Positions 23,398 through 32,601 of a DNA stretch of 37,058 nt are shown here, one piece after another (position 1 is the first letter of the stretch; each line of letters opens with the position of its first letter). Below the pieces are notes generated by a model. That model had not been told where the DNA came from. It was given only the letters and a program-made list of their open reading frames with translations, and did no database searches. The DNA is from CAZJKE01 sp964546585. Its GTDB lineage: Bacteria; Planctomycetota; Phycisphaerae; Phycisphaerales; SM1A02. Location of the stretch: NCBI GenBank assembly GCA_964546585.1, contig CAZJKE010000017.1, positions 1-37,058 on the forward strand, in the 5' to 3' direction. Made by a program: the position numbers and the translations under genes.

Positions 23398-24905
23398 ATC
23401 GCCGGGCCGCAGTGATTGTCGGAATCTGTCTGGCAATTCTGCTTGGCGTGCCGTTGTTCTTCCGCAGCGACCGGCGGCCCCAGTTCGAGAATGCTCCGCG
23501 CGTCATCATCATCACGCCGCACAACGAGCAGATTCGCCGCGAATTCGCAGGGGGATTTGCGATATGGCACGAGAATCGATACGGCGAAGCGGCCGAGGTC
23601 GTCTGGTCCGTGCCGGGAGGAACGAGTGAAATCCGGCGGATGCTTGTGTCGCAGTACCAACACGCTCGCGAGAGTGGTGAGGCGTTGGGCGGCGATGCGG
23701 ATCTGGTCTTTGGTGGCGGATCCTACGAACACGGCGTGCTCAAGGATGGTGGCATTACCGTTCCCGGCGGCTTGTCCCAGGAACGACTTGATGACCTGTA
23801 CGGCGAAAACTCGGTAGGGGCCATGACCCTCTACGATCCGGACGGGTATTGGTACGGCACTGCGCTCTCCGGCTTCGGCATCGTTTCGAACACCGAGGTG
23901 CTGGCCGATCTGGGGCTGGAACCGCCGATGGGATGGGAGGATCTCTGCGATCCTCGTCTCGTTGGACGTCTCGCGCTGGTCAATCCAGCGCAGAGCGGCT
24001 CAGTCACGACGGCGTTTGAGGCGATCCTCCAGAACCTTGGTTGGACACGGGGTTGGCAGGTCTTGCGGCGGGCCGCCGCGAATGCACGTTATTTTTCTGC
24101 AAGCAGTTTGAAGCCACCAGCGGATGTCAGTCAGGGCGACGCCGCGATGGGCGTGTGCATCGATTTCTACGGTCGATACCAATCGCAAGCCATCCAAAGC
24201 CACGGTGGCGGAGATCGCATTGCATACATCGATCCGCCCGGGGCAACCATGATCGATCCGGATCCGATTTCCATGTTGCTTGGAGCGCCGAATCAGGAGA
24301 TGGCGCATCGGTTCATCGAGTTCACGCTTTCCCAGGAAGGGCAGGCGCTTTGGCAGTTCCGTGCCGATGATGAAGGTGCGCCTGACCTCGGGCCGCAGGA
24401 GTTCGAATTGCGGCGGATGCCTGTGCGGCGGGCGATGTACGAGTGGCACATGCCTCGCATGGTTGATCAGGTCAATCCCTTTGACACAGCCCGCGAGCCA
24501 CCGTTTGCGGAGCGATCGATGCGGGCGTTCATCGCGCCCATTTTCTCCGCCATGGCGATGGACCATCACGACGCTCTGGTGGAGGCGTGGCGGGCGATCA
24601 TTTCGCACCCCGCATACCCAGAGGGTGGGGGGATTGTGACGGCGGCAGATGTGGACGATTGGGTCCTGAAGGCGATGCTTGAAGACTTCGACGCCATGCC
24701 GTCCTTTGCAACTCCGGACGGTGCCACGCTCGCCATGGACACGGCGGAGAACCGGGCGATGCTCAAGAAGGGGTGGCTTCGAAATGGTTGGAGTGACACG
24801 GGTCTCTGGCATCGGGAGGATGGCGGTAGCAGTGCGATGCGCCGGACGGCGGCATCGTTCTACGAGGATCAGTACAACGACATCGTGGAGTCCTTCGAAC
24901 AGTGA
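23394..24905 (+). CDS. membrane-anchored ABC solute-binding protein (Fe3+/polyamine type)
   Basis: A 503-residue protein with a single N-terminal hydrophobic anchor (about residues 6-22) followed by a periplasmic-binding fold. The first lobe begins VIIITPHNEQIRREF, and the second contains GWEDLCDPRLVGRLALVNPAQSGSVTT, seen as WEDLCDPRLVGRLALVNP. This resembles binding proteins for Fe3+ or small cations and polyamines. The C-terminal 170 residues are extra relative to the usual 330. No permease or ATPase gene is adjacent. It shares ATGA and GTGA overlaps with pyrF and cinA, so it is cotranslated with them. Solute unknown. Confidence 0.8.
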   Translation: MNRRAAVIVGICLAILLGVPLFFRSDRRPQFENAPRVIIITPHNEQIRREFAGGFAIWHENRYGEAAEVVWSVPGGTSEIRRMLVSQYQHARESGEALGGDADLVFGGGSYEHGVLKDGGITVPGGLSQERLDDLYGENSVGAMTLYDPDGYWYGTALSGFGIVSNTEVLADLGLEPPMGWEDLCDPRLVGRLALVNPAQSGSVTTAFEAILQNLGWTRGWQVLRRAAANARYFSASSLKPPADVSQGDAAMGVCIDFYGRYQSQAIQSHGGGDRIAYIDPPGATMIDPDPISMLLGAPNQEMAHRFIEFTLSQEGQALWQFRADDEGAPDLGPQEFELRRMPVRRAMYEWHMPRMVDQVNPFDTAREPPFAERSMRAFIAPIFSAMAMDHHDALVEAWRAIISHPAYPEGGGIVTAADVDDWVLKAMLEDFDAMPSFATPDGATLAMDTAENRAMLKKGWLRNGWSDTGLWHREDGGSSAMRRTAASFYEDQYNDIVESFEQ

Positions 24906-26188
24906 CCGCGGTGGCAGCCATATTGGCCATTGGCGATGAACTCATGTTCGGCGATCGGATCGATACCAATGGTCCGTGGCTCTCGCGGGAGTTGGCGCTG
25001 AGAGGCATGGCTACGACGGAGCGGCGCGCGTGTGGTGACGATGTGCAGGCCATTGCTTCCGCGATCAGGTCGATGGCGGAGCATGCTGATCTCCTTGTGA
25101 TCACAGGTGGTCTTGGGCCCACTGAGGATGACCGTACGCGTGAGGCGTTGGCTTTGGCGATGGGGGAGGACTTGCTTGAGGATGCTGATGCGTTGGCGTC
25201 AATCGAGCGGTGGTTCGCTGATCGTGGGCATGCGATGCCGGTGGCAAACCGGTCGCAGGCCATGCGGCCCTCGGGTGCGTCTTGGCTTGCCAATGCGTGT
25301 GGAACTGCTCCTGGGATCTTGGCGACTTTCCCGGGGAAGCCTGTCAGAGGGCGGGGACGGGGGTGTCGTGTTGCGGCGTTTCCTGGGCCGCCCCTGGAGT
25401 TGCATGCGATGTTTGCTGGGGTTGCGGCGGAGTTGTTGGAAGGGTTGGCGGTTTCTTCGCCGCTTGCGAGCGTGGAGGTACACAGTTGGGGGCTGCCGGA
25501 ATCGAGAGCGGGTGCGTTGATTGCGGATCTCATGCGTGGTGGCGAAGCGCGGGTCGGCATCCTGATGAGTGATGCTGTCATTTCTGCACGCATCACGGCT
25601 CGTGATTCGGAAGGTACTGCGGCGGAGATCGAGCGGCGGTGGTCGCCTTGGGCCTATGGCCGCGGCGATGCGACGCTGTCGGGGGCGGTGTGTGAACTTC
25701 TTGCAGGCGGTGGGCATATGTTGGTGACGGCTGAGTCGTGTACTGCTGGCATGCTTGCGGGTGATCTTGTTTCGCATTCTGGTGCAAGCAGTGTGTTTGC
25801 TGGGGGCTGGGTGACCTACAGCAACGCCAGGAAGATTGCGGATCTTGGTGTGGCAGAAGCCGTGCTGGATGAGTTTGGCGCTGTGTCGGGGCAGACTGCG
25901 GAGGCGATGGCCCGCGGCGCAGCGGATCGCGGTGGTGTTGATGCGGCGATCAGCATTACGGGCATCGCCGGGCCGGAGGGCGGCAGCGGCGACAAGCCCG
26001 TCGGCACGGTGTTCATTGGCTGTTTGTTGGGTGGCGAAGTGCAGGTCCGGCGATTCTGCTTTACCGGTACGCGATCGCAGGTGCGATCGCGATCGGCGCG
26101 ATCGGCTCTGCAGATGATGCGGTTTGTCTTGCTCGGTCGGCAGGAGGTGCCGCTTTGCTGGCAGTGTGGGGAAGACATCGGGCCATGA
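24902..26188 (+). CDS. cinA: CinA family protein
   Basis: A 428-residue two-domain protein: an N-terminal molybdopterin-binding-like domain (AILAIGDELMFGDRIDTNG and TGGLGPTEDDRTREA) and a C-terminal CinA domain (TAESCTAGMLAGDLVSHSG and ISITGIAGPEGGSGDKPVGTV). The C-terminal domain is a nicotinamide-mononucleotide amidase in characterised relatives; the N-terminal domain can have ADP-ribose pyrophosphatase activity. A glycine/arginine-rich insertion (KPVRGRGRGCRV) precedes AAFPGPPLELHAMF. It starts at GTG 24902 within the previous stop and ends in an ATGA overlap with folK. The last 20 residues are a cysteine-bearing tail. Confidence 0.93.
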   Translation: MTAVAAILAIGDELMFGDRIDTNGPWLSRELALRGMATTERRACGDDVQAIASAIRSMAEHADLLVITGGLGPTEDDRTREALALAMGEDLLEDADALASIERWFADRGHAMPVANRSQAMRPSGASWLANACGTAPGILATFPGKPVRGRGRGCRVAAFPGPPLELHAMFAGVAAELLEGLAVSSPLASVEVHSWGLPESRAGALIADLMRGGEARVGILMSDAVISARITARDSEGTAAEIERRWSPWAYGRGDATLSGAVCELLAGGGHMLVTAESCTAGMLAGDLVSHSGASSVFAGGWVTYSNARKIADLGVAEAVLDEFGAVSGQTAEAMARGAADRGGVDAAISITGIAGPEGGSGDKPVGTVFIGCLLGGEVQVRRFCFTGTRSQVRSRSARSALQMMRFVLLGRQEVPLCWQCGEDIGP

Positions 26189-26658
26189 CCGTGTACCTGG
26201 GTCTTGGCAGCAATTGTGGGGATCGCGCAGGGCATCTGACCGACGCGATCAGCGAGTTGGATTCCCTTGACAGGATCACAGTGTCTTCGGGAAGTGCTTT
26301 TCTGGAAACAGCACCGGTTGGGCCGGTGGAGCAGCCTGACTTTCTGAACGCGGTTGTGGCGTTGGAGACAACGCTGTCGCCGCGGCGACTGTTGGAGACC
26401 TGTCTGGATGTCGAGCAACATCACGGCAGAAACCGTTCGGTTGAGCAGCGTTGGGGGCCGCGAACGCTTGATCTGGACATTCTGTTGTTTGACGACATGA
26501 TCGTGCGTGAACCCGGCTTGGTGATTCCGCATCCGGAATTGGCAGATCGGGTTTTCGTTCTTGAGCCATTGTGCCAAATCGCCCCTGATGTCATCCACCC
26601 GGTGTCGGGCGAGACGATCGCTGCTATGCTCAGGAGTTCACTGAGGAGAACCCCATGA
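26185..26658 (+). CDS. folK: 6-hydroxymethyl-dihydropterin pyrophosphokinase
   Basis: Folate-pathway enzyme that transfers pyrophosphate to hydroxymethyl-dihydropterin. The 157-residue protein has YLGLGSNCGDR, ETAPVGPVEQPDFLNAVV, the RNRSVEQRWGPRTLDLDILLF signature (here as RWGPRTLDLDILLF), and IPHPELADRVFVLEPL. The ATG 26185 overlaps the cinA stop, and its own TGA overlaps the next gene start. No folB or folP is adjacent. Confidence 0.95.
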   Translation: MTVYLGLGSNCGDRAGHLTDAISELDSLDRITVSSGSAFLETAPVGPVEQPDFLNAVVALETTLSPRRLLETCLDVEQHHGRNRSVEQRWGPRTLDLDILLFDDMIVREPGLVIPHPELADRVFVLEPLCQIAPDVIHPVSGETIAAMLRSSLRRTP

Positions 26659-27890
26659 AACGCACTGTTGTTGCCCTTTCCATGTCGTTGTCCGGAGCCG
26701 TGTTTGCGCAGGATGCCAGGGCCCCCGCGGTGAACGATCCGGCTGTGCAGAAGGCTACGGATCTGCTGACCAAGGTGCATGAGACCTATCGCGATGCGCC
26801 GGGTATCAAAGAGACGCTGACGCTGCGAATGAAGGATGACCTTTCCATGCCCCCGCAGGTCATTGAGTTGGCCATCGGCAGGGACAGTGGTCGCATCGTC
26901 GCGCGTGATGCTGCCGAACTTACATGGAACGGCACTGTGGTTGATATCACCTTTGAACAAATAACGGACGGGTATATTGAGGCCCCGGACAAGGGTGGCT
27001 TTGCTGCATCCGTGTTGAGTGCCCTTGAGAGCAGCGGTGGGCTTCCAGGCTTCTGGACCATTGTGCTGCGGGAGAACGACGACCCACAGGCCTGGTTGGA
27101 TGCGTTTCTCATGGGTGCACCGGACGGCGCGATCAACGGTTTTTCTTCCAAGGAACTGGATGATGGCGAGATGTTGGATGTCATCGAGATCGACTCGGAC
27201 TTCATGAAGGCGCGGGTTGGCATTGACAAGGAATACCGAGTCCGCGATGTCGAAGTCACCATGTCGGGAGCGCCGGGTCAGCAACAGGCAACGACGCTCT
27301 TGATGCAAGATGACGTTTCATTTGGGCCGGTGGACATTCCGCTGTTTGAAGCGGGTACTCGTACGAAGTATCCATCCCAGCGGGCGATGATGCAGGCGGC
27401 GATGAAACGGGAACTCGGGGGTGGTGTGGACGCCTTGGACGGGAAGCCAGCGCCCGACTTCACGCTCAAGAAACTCGGCGGTGGAGAAGTGACGCTGTCA
27501 TCTCTGATCGGTGAGGTTGTCGTGCTCGACTTCTGGTCGACGTGGTGTGGGCCGTGCAAGAGGGGGCTGCCGCTGCTTGACGACTTTGCCAAGTGGGCGG
27601 CGGACGAAGGCCTGAAGTGCCGCGTCTTCGCCGTCAACATCATGGAGCGAGCCAGCGGCGAGAAGTCAACGGAGGTCGTCAAGGGTTTCTGGGACAAGCA
27701 TGAGTACACCGTCCCGGTCCTGCTCGGATCGCTGGATGGTGCCTTGCAGAAGGCCTATGGCATTTCGGCCATACCGGTCACGGTGATTGTCGGCACGGAC
27801 GGAGTCATTGCAGCCGTTCACCGCGGCTACAGCCCGGACATGGTCGATTATCTTCGCCGCGATGTGACCGCTGCGCTTGCTGACCTCTGA
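26655..27890 (+). CDS. exported TlpA-like thioredoxin with N-terminal beta domain
   Basis: A 411-residue protein with signal peptide MKRTVVALSMSLSGAVFAQ. Residues about 30-245 form a lipoprotein-sorting-like beta domain (LolA/DUF2092 type) of the kind that binds hydrophobic ligands. Residues about 262-411 are a thioredoxin domain with the redox motif WCGPC (Cys298, Cys301), cis-proline region AIPVTVIV, and the peroxiredoxin-like KPAPDFTLKKLGG entry. GAGGAG lies six bases before the ATG. Such exported thioredoxins reduce or oxidise envelope disulfides, and the first domain suggests a dedicated partner. The 3' end overlaps the convergent dacB by 43 bases. Confidence 0.85.
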   Translation: MKRTVVALSMSLSGAVFAQDARAPAVNDPAVQKATDLLTKVHETYRDAPGIKETLTLRMKDDLSMPPQVIELAIGRDSGRIVARDAAELTWNGTVVDITFEQITDGYIEAPDKGGFAASVLSALESSGGLPGFWTIVLRENDDPQAWLDAFLMGAPDGAINGFSSKELDDGEMLDVIEIDSDFMKARVGIDKEYRVRDVEVTMSGAPGQQQATTLLMQDDVSFGPVDIPLFEAGTRTKYPSQRAMMQAAMKRELGGGVDALDGKPAPDFTLKKLGGGEVTLSSLIGEVVVLDFWSTWCGPCKRGLPLLDDFAKWAADEGLKCRVFAVNIMERASGEKSTEVVKGFWDKHEYTVPVLLGSLDGALQKAYGISAIPVTVIVGTDGVIAAVHRGYSPDMVDYLRRDVTAALADL

Positions 27891-29350
27891 GCGGCAATTG
27901 CAGCGACGATCGCCTCCTGCAGACGCTTGGCGCCGCGGACTGTGCCTTCTACATCATTGACGAGGATGCTGAAGGTGATGCAATCGCCGTCCCGGTCCAT
28001 GACGAATCCGCTCAATCCGCTGACTCCGCGAAGATAGCCGCTCTTTGCGTAAACGCTGCAGTCCCTGAGGTCAACACCACGGAATCGATCATCGAGCGTT
28101 CCCGATTCGCCGCCGCGGGCCATGGACTCCACCAGCGATTGGCCGATTGGTTCGTGTGGGTCGAATGTTGCCAGCCACCGCGCAAGTGTTCGTGTGCTGA
28201 CGCGGTTCTCTCTGCTCATGCCTGAACCGTCTGCCGGATGCAATGAGCGATCGCGGCGTCCTGTTCGTTGTTCGACGGCATGGCGAATGATCGAAGCGCC
28301 GTCCTCGTAACTGCCGGGGCTGCCGGTGACTGCTGTTGCGAGGCGTTTCAACAGCGCTTCGGCGTACATGTTGTGACTGTCAGTGTTGGCGCGTTGAAGC
28401 GAGGCGGCGATGGGGGATGTGACTTCAAGCAGTACGCGCCCTGTTGAGGGAGGATCTTCCTCTGAGGCGACACGCACACCCGTGACGGAAATACCACGAC
28501 TTCGAAGGGCATTGGCCAGCACCTCACCGAAGAGCATGGCCGGATCATGGATGGCAATGCGGACCGGCTTCTCGTGCGTTGCTTTGACATTGCCGCGAGC
28601 GGTCAGCCGGTTGGTGTTCGGCAGCCTTGCCACCCAGAAACTGGACTTGTCCTTTGCCCCTCGCCGGGCTGTCGTCCGGTTCTCTATGGAATAGAAGGGA
28701 ACGGCTGGCGCGATCGCGCCGAGGTTGGCTCGGCCATTGCTGCCAGGTGAAGGGTAGAAGTGCAGCACATTGCAGTGGAAGTTCAACCCGGAAACCTGTG
28801 CGCAGTACCAGTTGTTGATCTGGTTCGCTGGCCAGGATGGATGGATGAAATTGCGATCGAAGATGCGGTCATCGACGATGAGTTCCTGTACCGAGTGGAC
28901 GCCCGCGTTCGCCACAGCGTCGGCCCAGCGCTCCATCATCTGCTCAAGAAGTTCCTGCTCAGGTGTGCTGCCTGAACCTTCCAGGAGTGCCGGGTCTCCC
29001 AAGGAGGGGTCGCCATCTCCGAGGACGATGAGACGATCACCGTCAAGGAGCAGCCGTGTACGAAAGGCGAACTCGGGCCCAAGAACATGCAGGGCGGTCC
29101 CCGTCGAAAGCAGCTTCTGGTTGCTGGCGGGAACGAGGGCCGCATCGGCATCGATGGCGACCAGTTCCTTTCCGCTCTCAAGGTCGATGATGCAGACCGC
29201 CGCGTGGCCACCGTTGAGATCGGCACCGGAAATGAGCCGCCTGACCGTGGCCTGCAGATCAGCATTGGCGGAAGTGCAGATGAAGAGGAGAAGGGCAAAG
29301 GCTCGGGTGATGCGAGGCACCCTCCACCTATCGGCAGGTGAAGGTCCCAT
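27848..29350 (-). CDS. dacB: D-alanyl-D-alanine carboxypeptidase/endopeptidase, PBP4 (S13) type
   Basis: Periplasmic enzyme trimming peptidoglycan stem peptides. The 500-residue protein has a signal peptide near residues 10-30 (TRAFALLLFICTSANA) and the three penicillin-binding motifs: SNQK (Ser76, Lys79), SHN in DSHNMYAEALL, and KSG in YAKSGYLRGVSG. The large insertion between the SxxK and SxN motifs is typical of the S13/PBP4 class. The ATG at 29350 is supported by an AGG a few bases upstream; a GTG ten codons on could also serve. It is divergent from ligA over 33 bases. Confidence 0.92.
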   Translation of the reverse strand: MGPSPADRWRVPRITRAFALLLFICTSANADLQATVRRLISGADLNGGHAAVCIIDLESGKELVAIDADAALVPASNQKLLSTGTALHVLGPEFAFRTRLLLDGDRLIVLGDGDPSLGDPALLEGSGSTPEQELLEQMMERWADAVANAGVHSVQELIVDDRIFDRNFIHPSWPANQINNWYCAQVSGLNFHCNVLHFYPSPGSNGRANLGAIAPAVPFYSIENRTTARRGAKDKSSFWVARLPNTNRLTARGNVKATHEKPVRIAIHDPAMLFGEVLANALRSRGISVTGVRVASEEDPPSTGRVLLEVTSPIAASLQRANTDSHNMYAEALLKRLATAVTGSPGSYEDGASIIRHAVEQRTGRRDRSLHPADGSGMSRENRVSTRTLARWLATFDPHEPIGQSLVESMARGGESGTLDDRFRGVDLRDCSVYAKSGYLRGVSGLSGFVMDRDGDCITFSILVNDVEGTVRGAKRLQEAIVAAIAAQRSASAAVTSRRR

Positions 29351-29383
29351 GCCTCAACAGGAGCGGGGTATCCTGCGATCAGC

Positions 29384-31378
29384 ATGCCGGATGCCAAAGC
29401 AAGGATTCTGGAATTGCGTGGACTGCTCGATCGGGCCAATACGGCTTATTTCGTGGAGGCCGACCCGATCATGCCGGATCGGGAGTATGACGAATTGCTC
29501 ACGGAATTGGCATCGCTCGAGCAGGATCACCCTGATCTGACCGATCCGTCCAGCCCGACTCAGCGGGTCGGGGGGAGTCCGATCGATGGTTTCGAGACGG
29601 TGGAGCACGCCCTTCCCATGCAGTCCATCGACAACACCTACTCGGCAGGGGATCTTGCGCACTGGTATCAGCGTGTCACCGATCATCTGGGTCATGCCCC
29701 GCAGTGCACGTGCGACCCGAAGATCGACGGCGTGGCGGTTTCGCTGCGGTACGAAAAGGGTCTGTTGGTGCGGGCGGTCACCCGCGGCGACGGGGAGTGG
29801 GGCGATGATGTCACCGCGCAGATCAGGACGATGCGGTCGGTGCCGCTGCACTTGCAATGCAGTTCTCCCCCAGCAGTGCTGGAGATCCGCGGCGAGGTGT
29901 TCATGCCCAACAGCAGTTTCGAGGCGGTCAACGTGCAGCGGGAGCAGAAGGGCGAGCCGCTGCTGGCCAATGCCCGCAACGCTACCGCCGGTACCCTCAA
30001 GAGCCTTGATCCCATGCTGGTCGCCGATCGCGGATTGCAGTTTCTTGCCCACGGCCGCGGCGAGGTTGACTGGCCCGGCGGGCCATCATCGTGGTCGACT
30101 TTCGTGCAGGCCATTGGCGCAATGGGAGTGCCGGCGAGCGATCGGATCGCCATTGTGGAGGGGGTCGACGCGATCCAGCAAGCCGTGGCAGCGTTTGAGC
30201 CTTTGCGAGGTTCGCTTGGGTTCGGCGTCGATGGCATGGTGGTCCGGGTTGAAGACTTCGACGAACAGGCCAAGCTTGGCGTAACGGCGAAATCTCCGCG
30301 GTGGTGTATTGCCTACAAGTATCCCGCCGAACAGGGACGCACGACGCTCCTGAAGGTGGATTGGCAGGTTGGCAAGAACGGGACGCTGACGCCGCGGGCC
30401 ACGATGGAGCCTGTGCATCTTGCCGGCACCACCGTCCAGCACGCGACGCTCCACAACATTGAGGAGATTCACCGCAAGGACATTCGCATCGGTGATCAGG
30501 TGATCGTTGAGAAGGCCGGTGAGATCATTCCACAGGTCGTTGCGGTTGACGAGTCGCTCCGTACTGGGAAGGAGAAGAAGATCAAGGCGCCGCGGCAGTG
30601 TCCGGAATGCGACGGCCCGGTCGAGCAGGAGGGACCCAAGGTATTCTGCGTCAACCCCGAGTGCCCGGCGCAGTTTCGCGAGCGGGTCAAGTGGTTTGTT
30701 GGCCGCGACCAGATGGACATCGATGGCATGGGCGAGAAGGTCGTCGATCAACTTGTGGATGCCGATCTGATCCACCACTTTGCAGATATCTACGACCTGA
30801 CTGTCGGCGACTTGTTGCCGCTGGAGGGCTTTGCGGCAAAGTCGGCGGAGTCTCTTGTGGAGGCCATTGCGGAGAGCCGCGATCGCGGCCTTGCGCGGGT
30901 ACTGTCCGGCGTGGGTATTCGGCTGATCGGACGGGCGACCGCCCGCACGATCGCCGCTCACTTTCCTGATATTGATGCAGTCATGGCAGCGTCTCGGGAG
31001 ACGCTCCTGGACCTTCCCGATTTCGGCGAGATAACTGCTGACACGCTCTTGGCAGCGCTTGGCAGCGAACAAGGGCGAGACCTCGTCGCCCGGCTCGTTT
31101 CTGCGGGCGTTGACATGACCAGCCGGGAGTTTTCCCAGCGTGGGAGCGGCCCCTTTGCGGGGAAGACGATTGTCCTGACCGGCACGCTGGCACAGTGGAG
31201 TCGCAAGGACTTGACGCAGATCCTCGAGCAGGGGGGCGCCAAGGTGTCCTCAAGTGTGTCCAGCAGAACCGATTTGGTCATCTGCGGCGAAAAGGCGGGC
31301 TCCAAGCGGACGGCGGCGGAAAAACTCGGCGTCGAGGTCTGGGACGAGGATCGCCTCTCAGCGGAGATGGGGGAGTAG
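29384..31378 (+). CDS. ligA: NAD-dependent DNA ligase
   Basis: Seals nicks using NAD+. The 664-residue protein has all LigA parts: an N-terminal Ia domain (YDELLTELASLE, TQRVGG), adenylation-site lysine Lys113 in DPKIDG, GVDGMVVRVED and KSPRWCIAYKYPAE, an OB fold with TPRATMEPVHLAGTTV, and a zinc finger with CPEC ... CVNPECPAQF. Helix-hairpin-helix repeats follow, then a C-terminal BRCT domain from about residue 588 (FAGKTIVLTGTLA). It appears complete and of normal length. No replication genes are adjacent. Confidence 0.97.
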   Translation: MPDAKARILELRGLLDRANTAYFVEADPIMPDREYDELLTELASLEQDHPDLTDPSSPTQRVGGSPIDGFETVEHALPMQSIDNTYSAGDLAHWYQRVTDHLGHAPQCTCDPKIDGVAVSLRYEKGLLVRAVTRGDGEWGDDVTAQIRTMRSVPLHLQCSSPPAVLEIRGEVFMPNSSFEAVNVQREQKGEPLLANARNATAGTLKSLDPMLVADRGLQFLAHGRGEVDWPGGPSSWSTFVQAIGAMGVPASDRIAIVEGVDAIQQAVAAFEPLRGSLGFGVDGMVVRVEDFDEQAKLGVTAKSPRWCIAYKYPAEQGRTTLLKVDWQVGKNGTLTPRATMEPVHLAGTTVQHATLHNIEEIHRKDIRIGDQVIVEKAGEIIPQVVAVDESLRTGKEKKIKAPRQCPECDGPVEQEGPKVFCVNPECPAQFRERVKWFVGRDQMDIDGMGEKVVDQLVDADLIHHFADIYDLTVGDLLPLEGFAAKSAESLVEAIAESRDRGLARVLSGVGIRLIGRATARTIAAHFPDIDAVMAASRETLLDLPDFGEITADTLLAALGSEQGRDLVARLVSAGVDMTSREFSQRGSGPFAGKTIVLTGTLAQWSRKDLTQILEQGGAKVSSSVSSRTDLVICGEKAGSKRTAAEKLGVEVWDEDRLSAEMGE

Positions 31379-31392
31379 AATCACCCGTTCTC

Positions 31393-31785
31393 ATGGGTCA
31401 GCTTGCATTGGGATTTCGATCACTGTTGGTCAAGGCTCTGGTCTTTGTCGTCATGGCGGGCCTCCTTGCATGGGCTCTGGGAGGAACACTGTTTCCCCGG
31501 CCGACCGTTGTGAGACTGCCCTCTGCCAACGGAATGCGATGGCAGGTCGCAATCGGCGGTGACATTGACGGCATGCAGTGGACGCTGCTGCGGGGCGATC
31601 ATGTAGTGTTGGAGGGGAACTGGATCAGCGTCGTCGGCCCCGAGGATGTGGGCGGCACTGTCTGGGTTGCCGCGGATGCAGGGAGCGGGGGCTGGTCGTT
31701 CTGGAAGATCGAGGAAGCTGGCGCCATGGAGACATCCTCCGGGCCGGGGGGATTGTTCCCGGGGAGTGACAGGGCACCGGAGTAG
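31393..31785 (+). CDS. small membrane protein, 3' end antisense to uppP
   Basis: A 130-residue protein from ATG 31393, just 14 bases after ligA. A hydrophobic segment at about 11-31 (LVKALVFVVMAGLLAWALGG) anchors it. The following tryptophan-rich part (MRWQVAIGGDIDGMQWTLLRG, cut here, and GGWSFWKIEE) looks like a folded beta domain. The last 62 codons overlap the 3' part of uppP on the other strand (31599-31785). I do not recognise the family. The amino-acid composition suggests a real protein, but the overlap leaves doubt about one of the two C-termini. Confidence 0.6.
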   Translation: MGQLALGFRSLLVKALVFVVMAGLLAWALGGTLFPRPTVVRLPSANGMRWQVAIGGDIDGMQWTLLRGDHVVLEGNWISVVGPEDVGGTVWVAADAGSGGWSFWKIEEAGAMETSSGPGGLFPGSDRAPE

Positions 31786-32594
31786 AGCCCGATGGCGATG
31801 ACGGTGCTGAGCGCCAGGCGGTACCAGCCAAAGATCGCCAGGCCGTGTGAGGAGAGATAGGCGACCAGCCACTTGATTGCGATCGCCGCTGCGATGAACG
31901 CGACGGCGATGCCTACGATGGATGGCAGCCATCCCAGCGAGTTCAGCGCGCCGGGGTCCTTGATGATCTTGAAGACGGTGGCGCCGCCGAGCGTGGGGAG
32001 CCCGAGAAGAAAACTGAACTCCGCAGCGTGCTTGGGTCGCATCCCAACTGCCATGCCGCCGACGATTGTCATCATGGAGCGGCTCGTGCCTGGGATCATC
32101 GCAACGCACTGCAAGAGTCCGATCAAGAGGGCACGCTTCCATGTGAGGTGTTCAATGTCGATGAACGATCGGGCGTCATCGCCCTCGTGAAACGCACTTC
32201 GCTGCCAGCGGGCGGCGAAGAGCATGAGGACGCCGCCAGCGGCAAGTGCGATCACGACGGGGAGCGGTCGCAAGAGGGCTGATTCGATGCGGTCGTCGAG
32301 CAGCGGGCCAAGAACCAATGCGGGAAGGAAGGCGATGATCAGGTTGATGGCGAGTTTCAGCCCCGCTCCGCATCGGCCCATGAGGCCGTGGAGCATCTGC
32401 CCGACACGGCGGCGATAGAGCCCGAGGACCGCCAGGATGGCGCCTCCCTGAATGACGATGGCATAGACATTGTCGTCATGGCCTTCCAGTCCCAGTGCCC
32501 ACTGTGCCAGCACGAGGTGCCCCGTTGAACTGATGGGCAGGTATTCGGTGATGCCCTCGACGATGCCCAGGATGACGGCTTGGAGGAGGTCCAT
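31599..32594 (-). CDS. uppP: undecaprenyl-diphosphatase
   Basis: Recycles the undecaprenyl carrier for peptidoglycan synthesis and gives bacitracin tolerance. The 331-residue polytopic protein has the conserved GIVEGITEYLPISSTGHL near the start and PGTSRS in the middle (MIPGTSRSMMT). The start ATG 32594 gives MDLLQAVILGIVEG, the typical family N-terminus; the longer open frame runs into the next gene. After the last helix (about residue 275) a 50-residue Pro/Ser/Thr-rich tail extends into the antisense gene at 31393. Most relatives stop at the last helix. It lies seven bases after ilvC. Confidence 0.92.
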   Translation of the reverse strand: MDLLQAVILGIVEGITEYLPISSTGHLVLAQWALGLEGHDDNVYAIVIQGGAILAVLGLYRRRVGQMLHGLMGRCGAGLKLAINLIIAFLPALVLGPLLDDRIESALLRPLPVVIALAAGGVLMLFAARWQRSAFHEGDDARSFIDIEHLTWKRALLIGLLQCVAMIPGTSRSMMTIVGGMAVGMRPKHAAEFSFLLGLPTLGGATVFKIIKDPGALNSLGWLPSIVGIAVAFIAAAIAIKWLVAYLSSHGLAIFGWYRLALSTVIAIGLYSGALSLPGNNPPGPEDVSMAPASSIFQNDQPPLPASAATQTVPPTSSGPTTLIQFPSNTT

Positions 32595-32601
32595 GAAAGA
32601 G

